NCBI GenBank assembly: GCA_021014325.1
Contig: CM037463.1
Span: 2,046,001 to 2,110,000 of the forward strand
DNA from: Plazaster borealis
Taxonomy: Eukaryota > Echinodermata > Asteroidea > Forcipulatida > Labidiasteridae
Length of the DNA stretch: 64,000 bases
Direction: 5' to 3'
A model generated the notes under the pieces. It worked only from the letters and a program-made list of their open reading frames with translations. It was not told the DNA's origin and did no database searches. Within the stretch, counting starts at the first letter, position 1. Every line of letters starts with the position of its first letter. This document shows, one piece after another, positions 1 through 12,530 of this stretch. The position numbers and the translations under genes were made by a program.

Positions 1-308
1 AACCATCATAAAAGTCGCCGGAACACAATATTATGAAAGCTGTTTGAATCACATACACGACGTTTTGAGGTAAGGGTACGAGGTTGGTGGGCCTGATCGA
101 TTGACTGCAAAATGGAGTTAAAGTTCAAGATCTCCTCAACCACACAATGGAGCAAGTTGCTTATTTTGAGACACAATAGTTAGGCAAACAACTCTGAATT
201 TGAGCACATTCCAAATGCTCCCCATGGAATAGATGTTAAACCAAACTTTTAGGTTTGTTTATATATATTTTGTTATTGTTGTATGGACAAAAACCACAGT
301 AGGAGCTG

Positions 309-325
309 GTTGTTGTTGTTGCTAC

Positions 326-368
<43 letters not shown>

Positions 369-379
369 GCTGTTGTTGT
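309..379. repeat. (TTG)n microsatellite
   Basis: Nearly pure TTG triplets with a few interruptions (CTA, CTG). The apparent poly-Leu open frame across it is a product of the repeat. Confidence 0.9.
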
Positions 380-2303
380 GTTGGTGTGCAAATATGAGCT
401 GGATTTGTAAACTTATTGTTAAACTGCAAGTTATTACTTCATATTTGAATTTTGGCCTATGGAATGTTTTATATGGTTTAACAAATTTGAAATTACCTCA
501 GTTTCACTACAAATTCTCATACTGAATCGTCCTGTATTGTCACAAATTCACAGGAATTCAAGTTTTTTGTTACTGTGACCTAGATACACTAGCTCACAGG
601 TCATGACACTTTTTTTGTACCTTGTTGTGAATTTCTGTAGACGAACATATCAGTCTAGGGGCTGCTGTTCCCGTTTAATTAAAGTTTAAAGTCCCATCAA
701 TTAGGAATCAAAGTGCAGTCTTAAGGACATGTGTGGAGAGACAATCACAGGATGAGATTATAAGCACATTCGAAAGTTAGAAATTGAAACGAAGAAGCGA
801 TATTTATTCCTCTTGATGTCTCGCCGATCATGGAGAAAATGATTTCCTCTCTAGCCAGCGGCAATGCCGGGAAAAAAAAATGTACCGCTGAGGACGCCGC
901 GTGAACGGCGAACCTTCCCGGTTGTCGTGGCGAGTGTGTAAAAATTAGCTTTGACGCGATGTTTGGGGGGGAACGGAGAGATTCGCTAGTTTTTTTGTGT
1001 ATTTTTTGGGGGGTTGTTTTGAGCAGGCTGCTCGCCCTGGAACACGGCTTGCTGATTGGGCAGAAGGCGTGTGTGATTCCCGCTTGATGTAATGGTTATG
1101 GTTGGAACTCGGTTGTGCTTTCAATGTTTGTTTCCTATTCCTGTCACGGTGCGGTGACGGCCAAGCTTTAATCAGGGCTCTACCGGGGAAATGACGGGCT
1201 GCACCGCAGACTAGTTGTGACAGAACGCCGTAGTAATGCAGACAGTATCCAGCGAACGGGGGGTTTGCCTATGCTTCATACCTTCAGGGCAAAAAGGAGA
1301 TGATAATTTAACCATGAAAGTACTTTCACACCATCCTTCGTGTAGAATCAAGTGGAAAAATTCACAACATGAACTTGCCACTAATAGAATTTTCCAGGGA
1401 AGTGGGGCTGGCTGTACCTGGGAGAGTAAAGCGCGAGCTGAACCCGACGCGCCCGACTCCCCCATCAATCTTGCCGCAGAACCGGCGCAAGTTTGCCCGG
1501 CTTTGGAAGCTCTTAATTGGAGTTCTATTTGCCGTATGACACATTTTGCAATAGGGATGTGAAGCGATTGTGGCATGCGAAAACATATAGTTTCCATACC
1601 AGATGAGTAATAAAAGATGTGCTAATACGAGGATAGGATAAACTTACAATGCGCTCCAGATTACTGAGCGGCAGAATGATGCATTTCAATAATGGTGACG
1701 AATTTTCCCGCCAAATTGACACGGATAATGCAGCGAAACGAACTCCGCGGCAAAAACGGCTGCACCGATCGTTAGCTTTGATTGCTGCGAAATCAAAATG
1801 TCACCCTACCCCACTCTTTTATTTTCTACCTGTCTGAAAGACAGACCTTCAGGACAGACCTTTTCGAACTTTTGGCAAGAATGCAGCAATGTTAAAGCTA
1901 TTCTATTCAACTGATACCTTTAACTTCCCCAACAAGCACATTCTAAATTTTGCACAACATTTACTTGTTGTCGTCAGATGATGTTAAGAAAATCATGTTT
2001 TCCCCGTTAACGAATTGCTACCATTTCAATGTACAGAAAATGCTTATTTCCTAATCGAATTTGAATTCCAAAATCGAATTAGGCCTAAATTATTTGTGTT
2101 TGTTTTCTTCGAAAAGTCGACGTAAACATGTTATATTTTCACCTCGTAGTTGATTTATAAAAAGCAGTGTTTGCTTTTTGCGAACATCTTTGTAACCAAG
2201 TGCGGCACATCTACAGCTTGGATGATCATTATATTGTCCCACATTTTTGCAATTATGGTTGAACCGCCTCCATTTGCATATAAGTTTAACGTTCTCTATG
2301 TCG

Positions 2304-2306
<3 letters not shown>

Positions 2307-2334
<28 letters not shown>
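2307..2334. repeat. Poly-T tract
   Basis: Uninterrupted run of about 28 T, low complexity; possibly the poly(A) end of a reversed retroposed sequence, but no element is recognisable beside it. Confidence 0.85.
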
Positions 2335-2338
<4 letters not shown>

Positions 2339-2446
2339 TACAGAAATCAGTATTTGAAACAATGAGGGTATTAACGATGGCAGTGTCCTTTCTTGTGATT
2401 TGAAAGTATGAAATCCCTAGCAAGCATTTGAAATAAAAATGATCAA

Positions 2447-2832
2447 TTTAAAGGTATTATACAGGATTGGTGAGGAGAAAATCATCATTACTTAATGTTT
2501 TGTCTGAAAGCTTTCTAATTACGAAGTTTCAACTAGAACCATTTTTTTCTGAAAAATATTTCCCTCTGAAATGAAGTCATATTCGAGAAAACTGTATCTG
2601 AACGAGTAAAACAAAAACACACAACACCTGATTTCGGTTGAAACAACCAGAATTAGGGGCAATGTGTTTACATGCTGAACAATTGTGCATGGTTTCCACT
2701 ATTTTCTCCAAACTCACACATTTTAAGCCCACATTTTCACAGGTTGTTATTTCATGTATTGTGGTTGATCACACAAAAATTAAACACAGTCTGCGAATCA
2801 GCTCTCTACCAATCCTGTATAATACCTTTAAT
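2447..2832 (+). mobile_element. TTAA-flanked MITE, family B (full-length copy)
   Basis: Starts TTTAAAGGTATTATACAGGA and ends with the near-exact inverse, ccaatcctgtataatacctttaa. About 385 bp, no coding capacity. The same family recurs at 44708-45092, 36461-36663 (internally deleted) and 23165-23472 (reversed). TTAA at both ends is the target signature of piggyBac-like transposases; mobilisation by such an enzyme is an inference. Confidence 0.75.
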
Positions 2833-3739
2833 TACCCAAACTACCTTTCTTTCAGCTGAATCCAATGGGTTGATTCTACGTTGCAGTCAATTAATGCACA
2901 TGACTCATGCACCACAGACAAGGTCAAATCAATGTTGGTTTTTTTTACTCGTCACAACATTGTTATTTTACAGGCAGTATTTTCTGAGCATCAACTAAGA
3001 ATGAATGCCATTTTTGTATTCAGGCTGAGTGTGTATAGACTTGATATGGTCCTCCAGGTGGGGTCTCTGTATACACAGTGACAATGATAGTTCTTATTAT
3101 CTTTTTATATAAAGAGACCTGACTATTTTCCTTCTCGCCTCTTTTTAGGATTGGATAGGAGGAATACAAACATGACCGCACCACAATGACACGTTTAGAA
3201 CGTAAGTCAAACAGCCTGGAGGTGTGATAACTTAAAAAAACTCTTATTTTCAAACTCGTTTCCTTTTCTCCACAGCCGAGGTGTTTTTCATTATACCGGC
3301 TCAAACTATACACCGTGACCTTTGAAATAAAAAAAAGTGCAGAGCACTGCTGTAAAAATGAGTGGTTTGATCTATTCTTTGTAGATATTTAAGGTATTTC
3401 TTTTGACGTATTATACATTCTAGCTGGTTTAAATACTATACACAGAATAGTTGTTGAGAATATTGACGTATGGACACAATACAAGAGTACAAACCACACC
3501 ACAATGGTGCTTGCAAACAAATAATGCATCGAATGTTTGTAACATTTCGTCGGATTAACGTTATCAATGGTTACCGGTATCTAACAATAAATTTTCCACT
3601 TTCTTTTCTGTGGAGGTAAACAAGATTTTCTGTTGCGAATGTTAGTCTATTCAACCTCATCCCGATACGGAAGTAGAACTTACACCAACAGCCCATTGCT
3701 TCCGTTCACCTAACTAGTATTGTGACGGTCATGAAACTA

Positions 3740-3969
3740 TACACCGCAAAAACTGGGGTGTTAAATTGACACCATGGGTGTTGTCACATATATATATACC
3801 AAACAAGAATCAACATTTACACTATAGGGTGTTAAAATAACACACATTTCTGCAAAAACAATTACATTGGTGTTATTTTAGGCTATGATGTTAGTTTTGA
3901 TTCTCTCTTCAGTATCAATAATTGACAACACACACGGTGTCAATTTTAACACCCCAGTTTGTGCAGTAT
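3740..3969 (+). mobile_element. Inverted-repeat MITE, family C, copy 1
   Basis: About 230 bp. Left end tacaccgcaaaaactggggt and right end accccagtttgtgcagtata are imperfect inverted repeats extended by subterminal TGTTAAATTGACACCA-type arms. The interior has more GTGTTA/TAACAC inverted motifs. Copies at 8853-9087 and 43175-43340 define the family. No open frame; non-autonomous DNA element. Confidence 0.8.
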
Positions 3970-6374
3970 AGTGCGCAAGTCTGCCATCTATTTTTATTTA
4001 CACCACGTACGGTGACGTCATATTAATATATTAATTATTAATCAGATTAGTGTTACATTTGTATTTTCATATTTATTATAACATGATGTCCCAAGACAAA
4101 GACTTAATGCACATCTTCGTTTCCTCCTCAACAGATCCTGTACCGGTAAATGTAAATAAAACTACAAGCTCGAGTTAAAGAACAAACGTGTCAAGTGTAG
4201 AATATAAAGTCAGAGCGGTGACATTTTACTTCACATTGGAACCAAATTTGAATACATTTGGAAAACCAAACAAGGAAAGTCTTTGCCAGAAGTTTCACCC
4301 AATCGGTAAACACATCTGCCATCTTTGTTCCTCCCTTCGTACCAAGTCTTGTAATATTTTACATTAATTTATAATGCTTTATGGTCCCCACCTCTATTCC
4401 TTGTATTTGTACAATGTCCTCGCTTAACAGTGCATTCATTTTAAATCTTATAGTCACATAGGCCTACTTGGATATATTTACATATTTTGTATATCGTATC
4501 TATTGTTTTGTATATCTATTTTTATGTACCTCTTGTTGTATTTTAAACACAATTCAGCCTTTGGCTGCGATGTTTGAATGTTTATAATAAACCAACAATA
4601 ATAAAATATCGCGTAATATTAAGTTTATCGCTAAGGAGCAAAATTGCTACTTAAGAAACTTAAGCTTGCCATTTTATTAAAACGTTCATTCATTGCTTAA
4701 GGTTCGCATCTCACTAGATACATCATTCTGACATATTTGTACATTGAAAACCTTGCTAAATTGGCTTATATCATCGATTATAGGTATTTGATTCCAGCCT
4801 CACTGATTGATATATTAGGATGATGGAGCTGGAGTTACTCGCGGTATATTGGGGGGGGGGGGTCGGTGGGGGGTCAAAGGAAGGCTAATAGGGTCAAATC
4901 TCTCTGTCGGATAACACAGCCACTAAATTCGTGATCATCTAACCATTCTCACATGTTGCATTCAAACCGTTTCGTGAGAAAATCAGTCAAAATAGTCAAG
5001 CTATATTTCCCGATCCGATTTAACTTTTCCCCCAAAACAAAAGATGTTATCATTTAGCGCAATTACGCACGACATCTCGAGTGACAGTGGTCTTTAATCC
5101 ATAAAGGTGCTCATTAGACGACCCCGGGGCTTGAGTACCCACATCAGTGTCTGACAGAAGTCATCCATTTTACTCCCTTGGCTTCGAATCAGATGGAAAT
5201 CCAGAATTACTCCTGTTCAAATGAAATCAAATCACTCCCACATGGCCGTCTTGAAGAAGAAAAAAAAGGTTATGAAGTTCGGCTGCACTCTGCCTATAGG
5301 AACACTGGAAAGCAAACAGGAATCGTCCCATCATAGACAAGTTCCGACTCAAGAAATTGGGAACCATGCCTATAACTCAACTGTTAGTCAGTTCATCTAA
5401 GGTTTAGAACTTTGCACATGTGGTTTGAGGGGAATTAAGGAAAGAACAACTTTGTGTGTGAATTACGCGTTTTGCGCCTGATTGATGTGATTTAAGTGTC
5501 TGGTGAATTTGTTCCGAAATAAACTGATATCTCGGTTTCTTCCACAGACAGACTCCTTCGAACCTTCTAATTGGTTTGATTCTTGTTGATCATAAGATAT
5601 GATACATTTCCTGTGTTTCTGAATTAATTAAAACACCTAATCAACCTTTTAAATTAGTTGATGAGCAACATAAATATACGCCCAAAGTATTACGAAAAAA
5701 CTGTCTCGGTAAAGGATATTGACAATCTATCACATCTACGAAGTCTTCAATAATATTATTTAGGAAATGTCGACCATTGACAATTTTCAAAGGTTAGTAT
5801 AAATTCCTGGCAGCATACTTGTTAGTAATTAAACTTAATACCCACTGGGAATAACTCTGTCTGAAATTGTGCCCCCCCCCCTCCCGAGGGAGAAAGAGAG
5901 AGAATAAACCTATAACTTTTGTCAAATTGACATGATAACGGGATACTCGTACATTGAAATATGTGTTTGGACAGGTGATAGTCACGTATAGTGAATGATG
6001 ACTTTTGAAATGATCTCGATCAACAAACCATCCCCGAACCCCAACCCTCTTTTCTGATTCGATGACAGATATTTCTTTTCGTGGGATTCTTTTTTATTTT
6101 ACGAATTGCTCTACTCGAGTTAACCGTGGAGAGCCACACCAATAATAATATTGTAACGCAACATGTTCTCTGGAAACAAATATAATGTTTTCACGTTTGA
6201 TCCGTTTTTCGGTTAGTGCTTTTTTTATATAAAAGTGTTTAATGGACCGCACCTCTTCGTATGAAAAATGACACAATTTAGGCAAATTCAATTTCAGTAT
6301 GTTAAGCAATAATCATAAACATGACATGTTTTTGTTTCTCCCATAAACTTGGGATTCATTTGTACACTTTAATT
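3970..6374. other. AT-rich intergenic DNA
   Basis: Apart from the LINE-like tail at about 4290-4605, this stretch holds a TGACGTCA palindrome (4013-4020), poly-G runs (4851-4862; C run at 5872-5882) and no recognisable coding or RNA gene. Open frames at 5794-5985 and 6094-6309 are short and unlike any family I know. Confidence 0.55.
4290..4605 (+). mobile_element. LINE 3' UTR fragment
   Basis: The end of this stretch reads ttcagcctttggctgc followed by a TTTGAATGTTTATAATAAA-type tail and short AATAA repeats. A small stem-loop plus a repeated AATAAA-like tail is typical of 3' ends of CR1/L2-type non-LTR retrotransposons. The upstream part has the T-rich look of a LINE 3' UTR. No RT coding remains next to it. 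Confidence 0.4.
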
Positions 6375-8345
6375 TTGAGGAAGGAACTGCAAACGTAAAG
6401 TCATATACGGTCCTTTGACTATTATATCCAACAATTTCAGCAAAATGTTTAAAAATCGTGTTTTAGGTAAAAATAAAGAGGGAAACATTGCAACCAAATT
6501 GAACCCTAAGTATTTCTTAGTTCTGAATAAAAAATGCAACTCAAAAGTCTCAAAAAAAAAAGAAAAATTGTATTTATGAAGTATAAATGTACAGTTTCGA
6601 TTCAAGTTTTCGATTTTTGGTTTCAGAAAAAATTGCTCCACAGAGATATCAGCATCCTTTTTAATAAACTGCTTGATGGAATTGAAGACGGAAACATTTT
6701 TGCTTGAATATTTCTGGAGCGTCTAAGACATTTGACACAGTTAACCATGGCAATTTGATACATAACCTATAACACTATGGAATACGTCGATACAGCTGTG
6801 AAGTTGTTTAAAAGTTATTTATCGAAAATGGGAAACAATTTGTCTCACATAGCTCTGCTACTTCATTAGAGAAACCGGCTATATGGAGTGCCTCAAGGCT
6901 TAGTTTTAGGACCTTTTTCATGTTTACTATTTATGTCAATGACATCTGCAACACATCTGATATATAATTCTGTCTTTTTGACGATGATACAAGTTTAGTC
7001 TACAACCACAGAAATGTAAATGCAGCTGTCAATGTTGAAATGTTTTTTTTATATAGTATTCTGTTAAACCTAGAAACATATATATTCAATCTGTGCCTCT
7101 ATATAGTTTTGGATGGTGTGGAGCTAAGAAAACAAAAAACAATACAACGTTTCTTGGTGTAGAAATTGACAACAATTTAACCTGGAAAAATCGTATAAGT
7201 GAAGTTACCAGTAAAATAGGCTAGCTAAAACAAAATGTATAATAAATTGTCTAAGGAAATTCATATCTGGTTATATTTTATTAACATTTTATAACTCATT
7301 AGTTCTTCCGTATCTCAATTATTCGATTCTTACGCGGGTGGTTCCTTTTCACGATGTAATAAACTGCTTATTTTGCAAAAGAGAGCTGTTCGCATAAATG
7401 TCCAATGCTGGTATTCACGAACACACAGCTCCATTATTTTTTTATCTTAAAATATTACAAATTATCGACCTTTATTATCATAAAGGCAGGGTATACTTTT
7501 GGCAATCGTCAAAGACCAGTATCCTCACTTGGTGTATCCCAACATATGCATAACATAACAAACCTGTGAAAATTTGACTCAATTGGTCATCGAAGTTGCA
7601 AGCAGATGAAAGAAAAAAACACCCCTGTTCCATAGAATTGTGTGCTTTCAGATGCCTGAGAAAGGCTTCATGCCCGATGAAGCCTTTTTCACATTTAATT
7701 TGTTGTGTGAAAATTACCTCTTTCTCTAAAACTACATTAGTTCAAAGGGGGTCGTTTCCAACAAAATTGTATAACATCAACAGCTCTCCAGTGCTTTGTA
7801 TGGTCATTAACTTGTGGAGTAATTACCAAGAGTACACCGTCCCTTTAATTTGGGGGTAAATTCACGTATACATTTATGAATAACACATTACCAAACTGCT
7901 TTATTTCATGTTTTACTTTAACCTGAAACGTTCATTCATACGATACTCGAAGTACTGCAAAGGCAAATCTGCTTGTTTCCCGCCAAATAACATCATTATA
8001 CCAACAGAGTTTAGTCCAACGTGGCGTTAGGTTTTGGAATGGTCACAGTAACCCAATTAAAACTTCATTCACTCAACCTGTCTTTACAAGAAAAGTGAAA
8101 AAGCAACTACTTGATGCATTTTCATAGATTTCGACTGTATTTGTATAAGTTCTATTGTCTTTAGTACGCTGTTCTGGACAACACACCTTACATTAGCATT
8201 TGCCGTGTTTGTCTGTCGTCTTGTACATGTTTGTTTGTCTTATTTAGTATTGAGTTTTTTCTGTTTATCTGTAAACGGGTTAAAGAACACGGTCTCAGCT
8301 TCATCTTAACCTAATTGTTGCCATACTGCTTATTAAATATTGTAT
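6375..8345 (+). pseudogene. Decayed non-LTR retrotransposon (LINE) reverse transcriptase, interrupted
   Basis: Conceptual translation with frame changes gives RT landmarks in the right order: a YRP-type block (about 6400), GFRKNCSTE (6619), a KTFDTVNH block (about 6720), VPQGLVLGP and a degenerate F-DDD-type catalytic box (about 6890-6990), VEIDNNLTWKNRISE (about 7160), then LPYLNYSIL and QKRAVR blocks (about 7310-7395). After an inserted MITE (7481-7849) the frame resumes with FMNNTLPNCF (about 7875), HSYDTRSTAKANL (about 7935) and a C-terminal end KKQLLDAFS with a stop near 8126. Frameshifts and stops make it non-functional. Block content fits a CR1/Jockey-superfamily LINE; the clade is not certain. 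The 3' UTR probably runs to about 8345. Confidence 0.85.
7481..7849 (+). mobile_element. TTAA-type MITE, family A, nested in LINE
   Basis: Starts taaaggcagggtatac and ends gtacaccgtccctttaa, an inverted-repeat pair. It shares the family core (cccaacatatgcat, aacctgtgaaaatttg, caattggtcatcgaagttgc, cctctttctc, caacagctctcc). An internal palindrome around gaaggcttcat/atgaagcc sits at about 7660-7690. It splits the RT frame between YYH and the downstream FMNNTLP block, so it is younger than the LINE. Confidence 0.85.
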
Positions 8346-8852
8346 AATTATTATTAATGAATTATTGAAATAAGTATGCATGTTTTAACCCTACTTTACC
8401 ATATGTCAACGGGTAACTGAATGCAATGTTAAACTAGCATTTGAATTTTGTGAGATGCAAGGACAACGATGAAATAAATATCAACAATCAGTCCAAACTG
8501 GAGCAGATAGGGGTAATAATTGGGGATTTCTAGTTTTGATGAGACAAGCATGGAATTTGTCACACACTCAGAGTATGTCATGACAACGATATCTGGCTAT
8601 TCGGCCAACGTAGATTTGTCATTTGAAGCAAATATTGGTAGAATAATGACCAATATTATAAAAACAATTCAAAATGTCTGCCATTGCTTGTTATTCTGTC
8701 AATATTTTTTTCCAAAGGACAAATCTGTGGTGGCCATTTAGCAAAAAAGTCCTTCTCGTGGCATACTCTAGATGCCCGTGTCCAACATTCCACGCCTGTA
8801 TCACCAAAGACACAACCCCATCACCTACCTGCCAAACTATAAGAGATAATTA

Positions 8853-9087
8853 TACACTGCAAAAACTGGGTGTTAAAATTGATACCATGGGTGTTGTCAT
8901 AAATAGATACCTACACATTTTATTTCCTTCAAAATTTACACCATGTGTTTAAATAACACTTATTTCTGCCGAAACAATTACATTGGTGTTATTTTAACAC
9001 CAATGTTGTTAATTTTGATTCTCTCTTCGGTATCTATATGTGACAACACCCATGGTGTCAATTTTAACACCCCAGTTTTTGCAGTGA
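8853..9087 (+). mobile_element. Inverted-repeat MITE, family C, copy 2
   Basis: Left end tacactgcaaaaactgggtg, right end caccccagtttttgcagtga. Subterminal arms gttaaaattgataccatggg and cccatggtgtcaattttaac are inverted copies. Same organisation and length as copy 1. The small open frames over it are incidental. Confidence 0.82.
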
Positions 9088-11216
9088 AGCTAAAACCATG
9101 TGGCCAGGGAAACAGTTCGTATTGTCATGTACTGGTCATATTGATTTCAAACGCAACGACAATGCAACAAAACTCCAAGGGTTCACAAATGTCAGACAGT
9201 AAGTTGGAATAAACTTCATGTTATGTTTTATTTCATGTTCTTACAGAAATCATTAATTATTTACAATTCAAAATCTCTTTAATACAAATCAGAGAATGAA
9301 ATGCATTATATTGAAAGGAGGACACATTTGTCTCAGGTGAAAAACAAATAAATCAAATAAAAATAAAAAACTGAGAATTAAACACATTCTAACGTGACAC
9401 TCCTTATCCTTTCCCATAAATAAATAAATAAATAGTAAAAAGTCAGGAGAGCCCATTAATTGTAAATTTTGTATTTATCAAAATGTATTTACAAACAAAC
9501 CTAAACTTCAAATCAAGCCTATTGGCGATACAATGTACAACAGTCTTCCTGTGAACAAATTTCACTCAAGTTTCCACCACTATTAGGTCATTAAAATATT
9601 ATGCTTCGTTGCATAACAGTCTGCTGAAAGTTATAGTTTGGAATAACTACACTTTTTCTTCAATCAAAGTAAACATTGCGTCGTACAATCCAGTCAAAGG
9701 TTCAGCTTTAGTCATTGTATTCAGGAGGGAAATACTATCAAAAATGTAAATACAATAAACATAAATTTTAGATTGGCATCAGTTTCATGATTACCACGGC
9801 AACTAAGAAACGAAAACATCTTAAGTGAATATTTCTCAAACAAATATAAATTGGGAAAATATGATAAGATCCTGGTTTTTGTTTGGAATGGTCAAATCCT
9901 CCTTGCTTCTTGAACTTCTGTGCAAATAATATTTAACTAGCTTTCCAATTTCAATTAGCAATAATTTTTGTTTTTAAAGCATTGCATAAAAGTATGCAAT
10001 TAACAGTAATTTGTACCCAAGTTTATGGTAACTTCAAGATAACAATTGAGCAGTTTGAAATATTATAATTAACAAATGTTTACCTTTTCATAAAATAAAC
10101 AATTTAATCCAATCACAGTGTGTTGCTGCCTATTTCATACCCAAGCATTTGAATAAAACAAAGCCGTTGTAAGCTTACTTATTTGAATAACAAAATGTAC
10201 ATTTCGAATATGTATACCAATTGTTAAAATCTTAATGTAAAATCGGTTCTCAAAAAATATCAGATATATATAATTTGTATATATATATCTATGTATAATC
10301 TCTTCCGTATTCCTGATTAATTTTCGCAGTGCGCAGTGACTTAAGTCATAAATTTCTCTAATTTTATTTCATATTTTATCGCCCGCCCTTTTTGATTATG
10401 ATGATTTATGAACCATTTCTAATTCCATTTACTCTCTCCTTTTCACCATCTTGCCTCATGAATAATGCAGCGGATGGTTACTAGAGAGAAAGGTGAAGGG
10501 GTGTTTTTTTTCGTCAAATGCAATTCTCATATAATCCACTGGGGGAACAGAAGCTTGGGGAAAGATTTGAAGCTGTGTATGGTGTAGGGAGTAAGAGTAT
10601 GGGTTCACTGTAAAAGCAGCCATGTGATTAGAATCTATTCGGGGAGTCGTATTGGTTTTGAGTCGAACATGGTTAAGATATCACAGAGTCTCTACAACCA
10701 GTGTACTCTACTCGTCTGATGCATTTACTTTTAAAAGTAAATGGCGTTTAGATTATGCTTCCAAATTAAGATCTGTGTGATGCTAGGCGAGTGTATAGTC
10801 TTTCCTCCACACTAATGCTAGTAGCCAAACCTAGGCTGGCAGGTAACTAGACTGGTTCCATTGACAGGAGTCAGTAAAGTCATGCAATCGCACAGGGAAT
10901 CCGACAACAACTGCCATATCATCAAATATATAATAAACTTCGTACATTGACAGGAATTTCTATCAAATGTAAATATCTCAGATAAATGTGAAATGCTTTA
11001 CGGATTTTCCCTAAACAAAAACATAAACCACATATCTAATAATTATATAAGAAACATATTAAGCAATATTGAGTACAATAAATTATTAAAAAATAATTTT
11101 AACAATTTTACTGGGCGTTGAGGTGATGACAACTCGAGATTCTTCAACCATTGCACGTAATTATGTCAAAGTTTCAAGGGTGAATTCAAATTATCTAGTT
11201 AACATTTTGTGCAACC
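9088..11216. other. AT-rich intergenic DNA with one possible conserved block
   Basis: Mostly featureless AT-rich DNA with ATAAATAAA runs (9411-9434). About 10380-10560 differs: it holds TGATTATGATGATTTATGAACC-like homeodomain-type sites (TTATGA, TTTATGA) beside CATGAATAATGC. That patch could be a regulatory element 4-5 kb beyond the Hox1 stop. I see no gene. Confidence 0.45.
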
Positions 11217-11543
11217 TAAAGGGACGGTATACCTTTGGTAATTACTCCACAACATACTGACCATACAAACTTACTTGGTATAGAGCATTGGAGAGCTGAT
11301 GAAACGACCCACTTTGAAGTAATGCAGTTTTGGAGAAAGAGGTAATTTTTCACCAACGAATTTGAATTTTGAAGCCTTTCTAAGGCATCTGAAAGCACAC
11401 AATTTTATGCAACAAGGGTGTTTTTTCTGTCATTGTTTTCTTGCAACTTCGATGAGGCAATTTGAGCCCAAATGTTCACAGGTTTGTTATTTTATGCATA
11501 TGTTGGGATACACCAAGCGAGATAAAGGTTTACCCTGCCTTTA
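11217..11543 (-). mobile_element. TTAA-type MITE, family A, reversed copy
   Basis: Reads in the opposite direction to the copy at 7481. It begins taaagggacggtatacctttgg and ends tttaccctgcctttaa. Family motifs appear as reverse complements (ttgcaacttcgatga, cacaggtttgttattttatgcatatgttggg). About 327 bp and non-coding. Confidence 0.85.
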
Positions 11544-12094
11544 ATCCAGACACTTTCAGAAAAAGTACATTTCTAAACACAACCTTAAAAACAGGGGTTG
11601 CGAGAGAAAACAAAATAGTTAAATACATAATAACCAAACAAATAAATAATCGAAGAAATAAATAAGTGAATAAATAACTTGGCGTTTCTATGTCCTCGCT
11701 ACACATTGTTAAAATATTCTTTTTGAACCAAAACATTTTCCCGAAGTGGTTCATTTTTTCAATAATAGATGAGCTATAATCGAATTTCTTTGAGTATATT
11801 TATTATTTCCGTTTAAAGGTAAATTGAACCTTTTGTGTACTACGTCTGGCGTCAGTGACAACCACGGGATTGACCTTCGGGTCAAACAGAAATACAGCCG
11901 TTATAAAGGGTTCTTTTTAGAATCGATTTAGCATACTTTGATGTCAAATATTATGGACGTCACATCTGGTATATTGCCAATATATGTCGGGTATGATTTG
12001 AGGGTGTTGTCACCAGCCCCCAAACTCTCCCACTCTGTCTAGGGGCTTACCTGGACCAGAGTCAACAGGGCAGAATTTGATGGTGCTGCTGACT

Positions 12095-12318
12095 AAAGAA
12101 ATTCATCGCTTATTTGGCCCCGTAAAACGTGGCGTAAACCAAACATTTTTATTCGAGGGGTGGGGGAGCAAGTGTGGGCAAAGACATAATGGGGGGGGGG
12201 TCTATTTATTGTATTGAACCATTCATTTGTGCATTTTTTTCTTTCGATCTCATGGGGAGGGGCAAGAGAGTGGGGCAAGTGTTCTGAGCGGGGGCCGTTT
12301 GGTTCCGCCACTGCCTGT
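12095..12318 (-). mobile_element. Interspersed repeat, family F, copy 1
   Basis: On the minus strand it reads: an agtggcggaacc start, a run of CTTGCCCC/CTCTTGCCCCTCCCC, ATGAGATCGAAAG, GCACAAATGAATGGTTCAAT, then CCCCCCCATTATGTCTTTGCCC. The same order is seen at 42546-42735 and, with its CTTGCCCC part greatly expanded, at 63050-63620. Element class unknown. Confidence 0.6.
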
Positions 12319-12473
12319 AAAACGTGCAGCTGAAAGCATGTGATTATTTGGGCCTTAAGCGCCGATTTCTGCGGTTAGCAGCGCCATGACACTGGTCCCT
12401 TGGAGACCTAGGTTCGACTCACTATTGGATAACTTATAGGTTTAGAATCAATCGCAATACAACACATATATAT

Positions 12474-12530
12474 CAGTTTGGCTGGTAACCGGTTTCTGTT
12501 TAGCATGATCTTTCTGTGCTAAGCAACCTC
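12474..12530 (+). mobile_element. Fragment of MITE family D
   Basis: Contains tttggctggtaacc, ttctgtttagcatgat and gtgctaagca, matching the 3' half of the element at 54439-55315 (tttggctggtaacc, ttctggtaagcat, gtgctta). Ends are lost. Confidence 0.45.

Larger units (their letters stand above)
1..2446. other. 3' flanking intergenic DNA, no recognised gene
   Basis: Contains a TTG microsatellite (309-379), a modestly GC-rich stretch (about 830-1560), and a 28-base T run (2307-2334). The 1211-1597 interval is open on both strands (108 and 128 codons), but neither translation shows a familiar domain, periodic amphipathicity or splice context. I treat these as chance open frames in GC-richer DNA. 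Confidence 0.6.

Noticed and set aside
283..525. 80-codon frame with a long Leu run
   Set aside because: Produced entirely by the TTG microsatellite; no signal-peptide or domain context.
1211..1597. Frames of 128 and 108 codons on opposite strands
   Set aside because: No recognisable domain, mutually overlapping, in GC-richer non-coding DNA.
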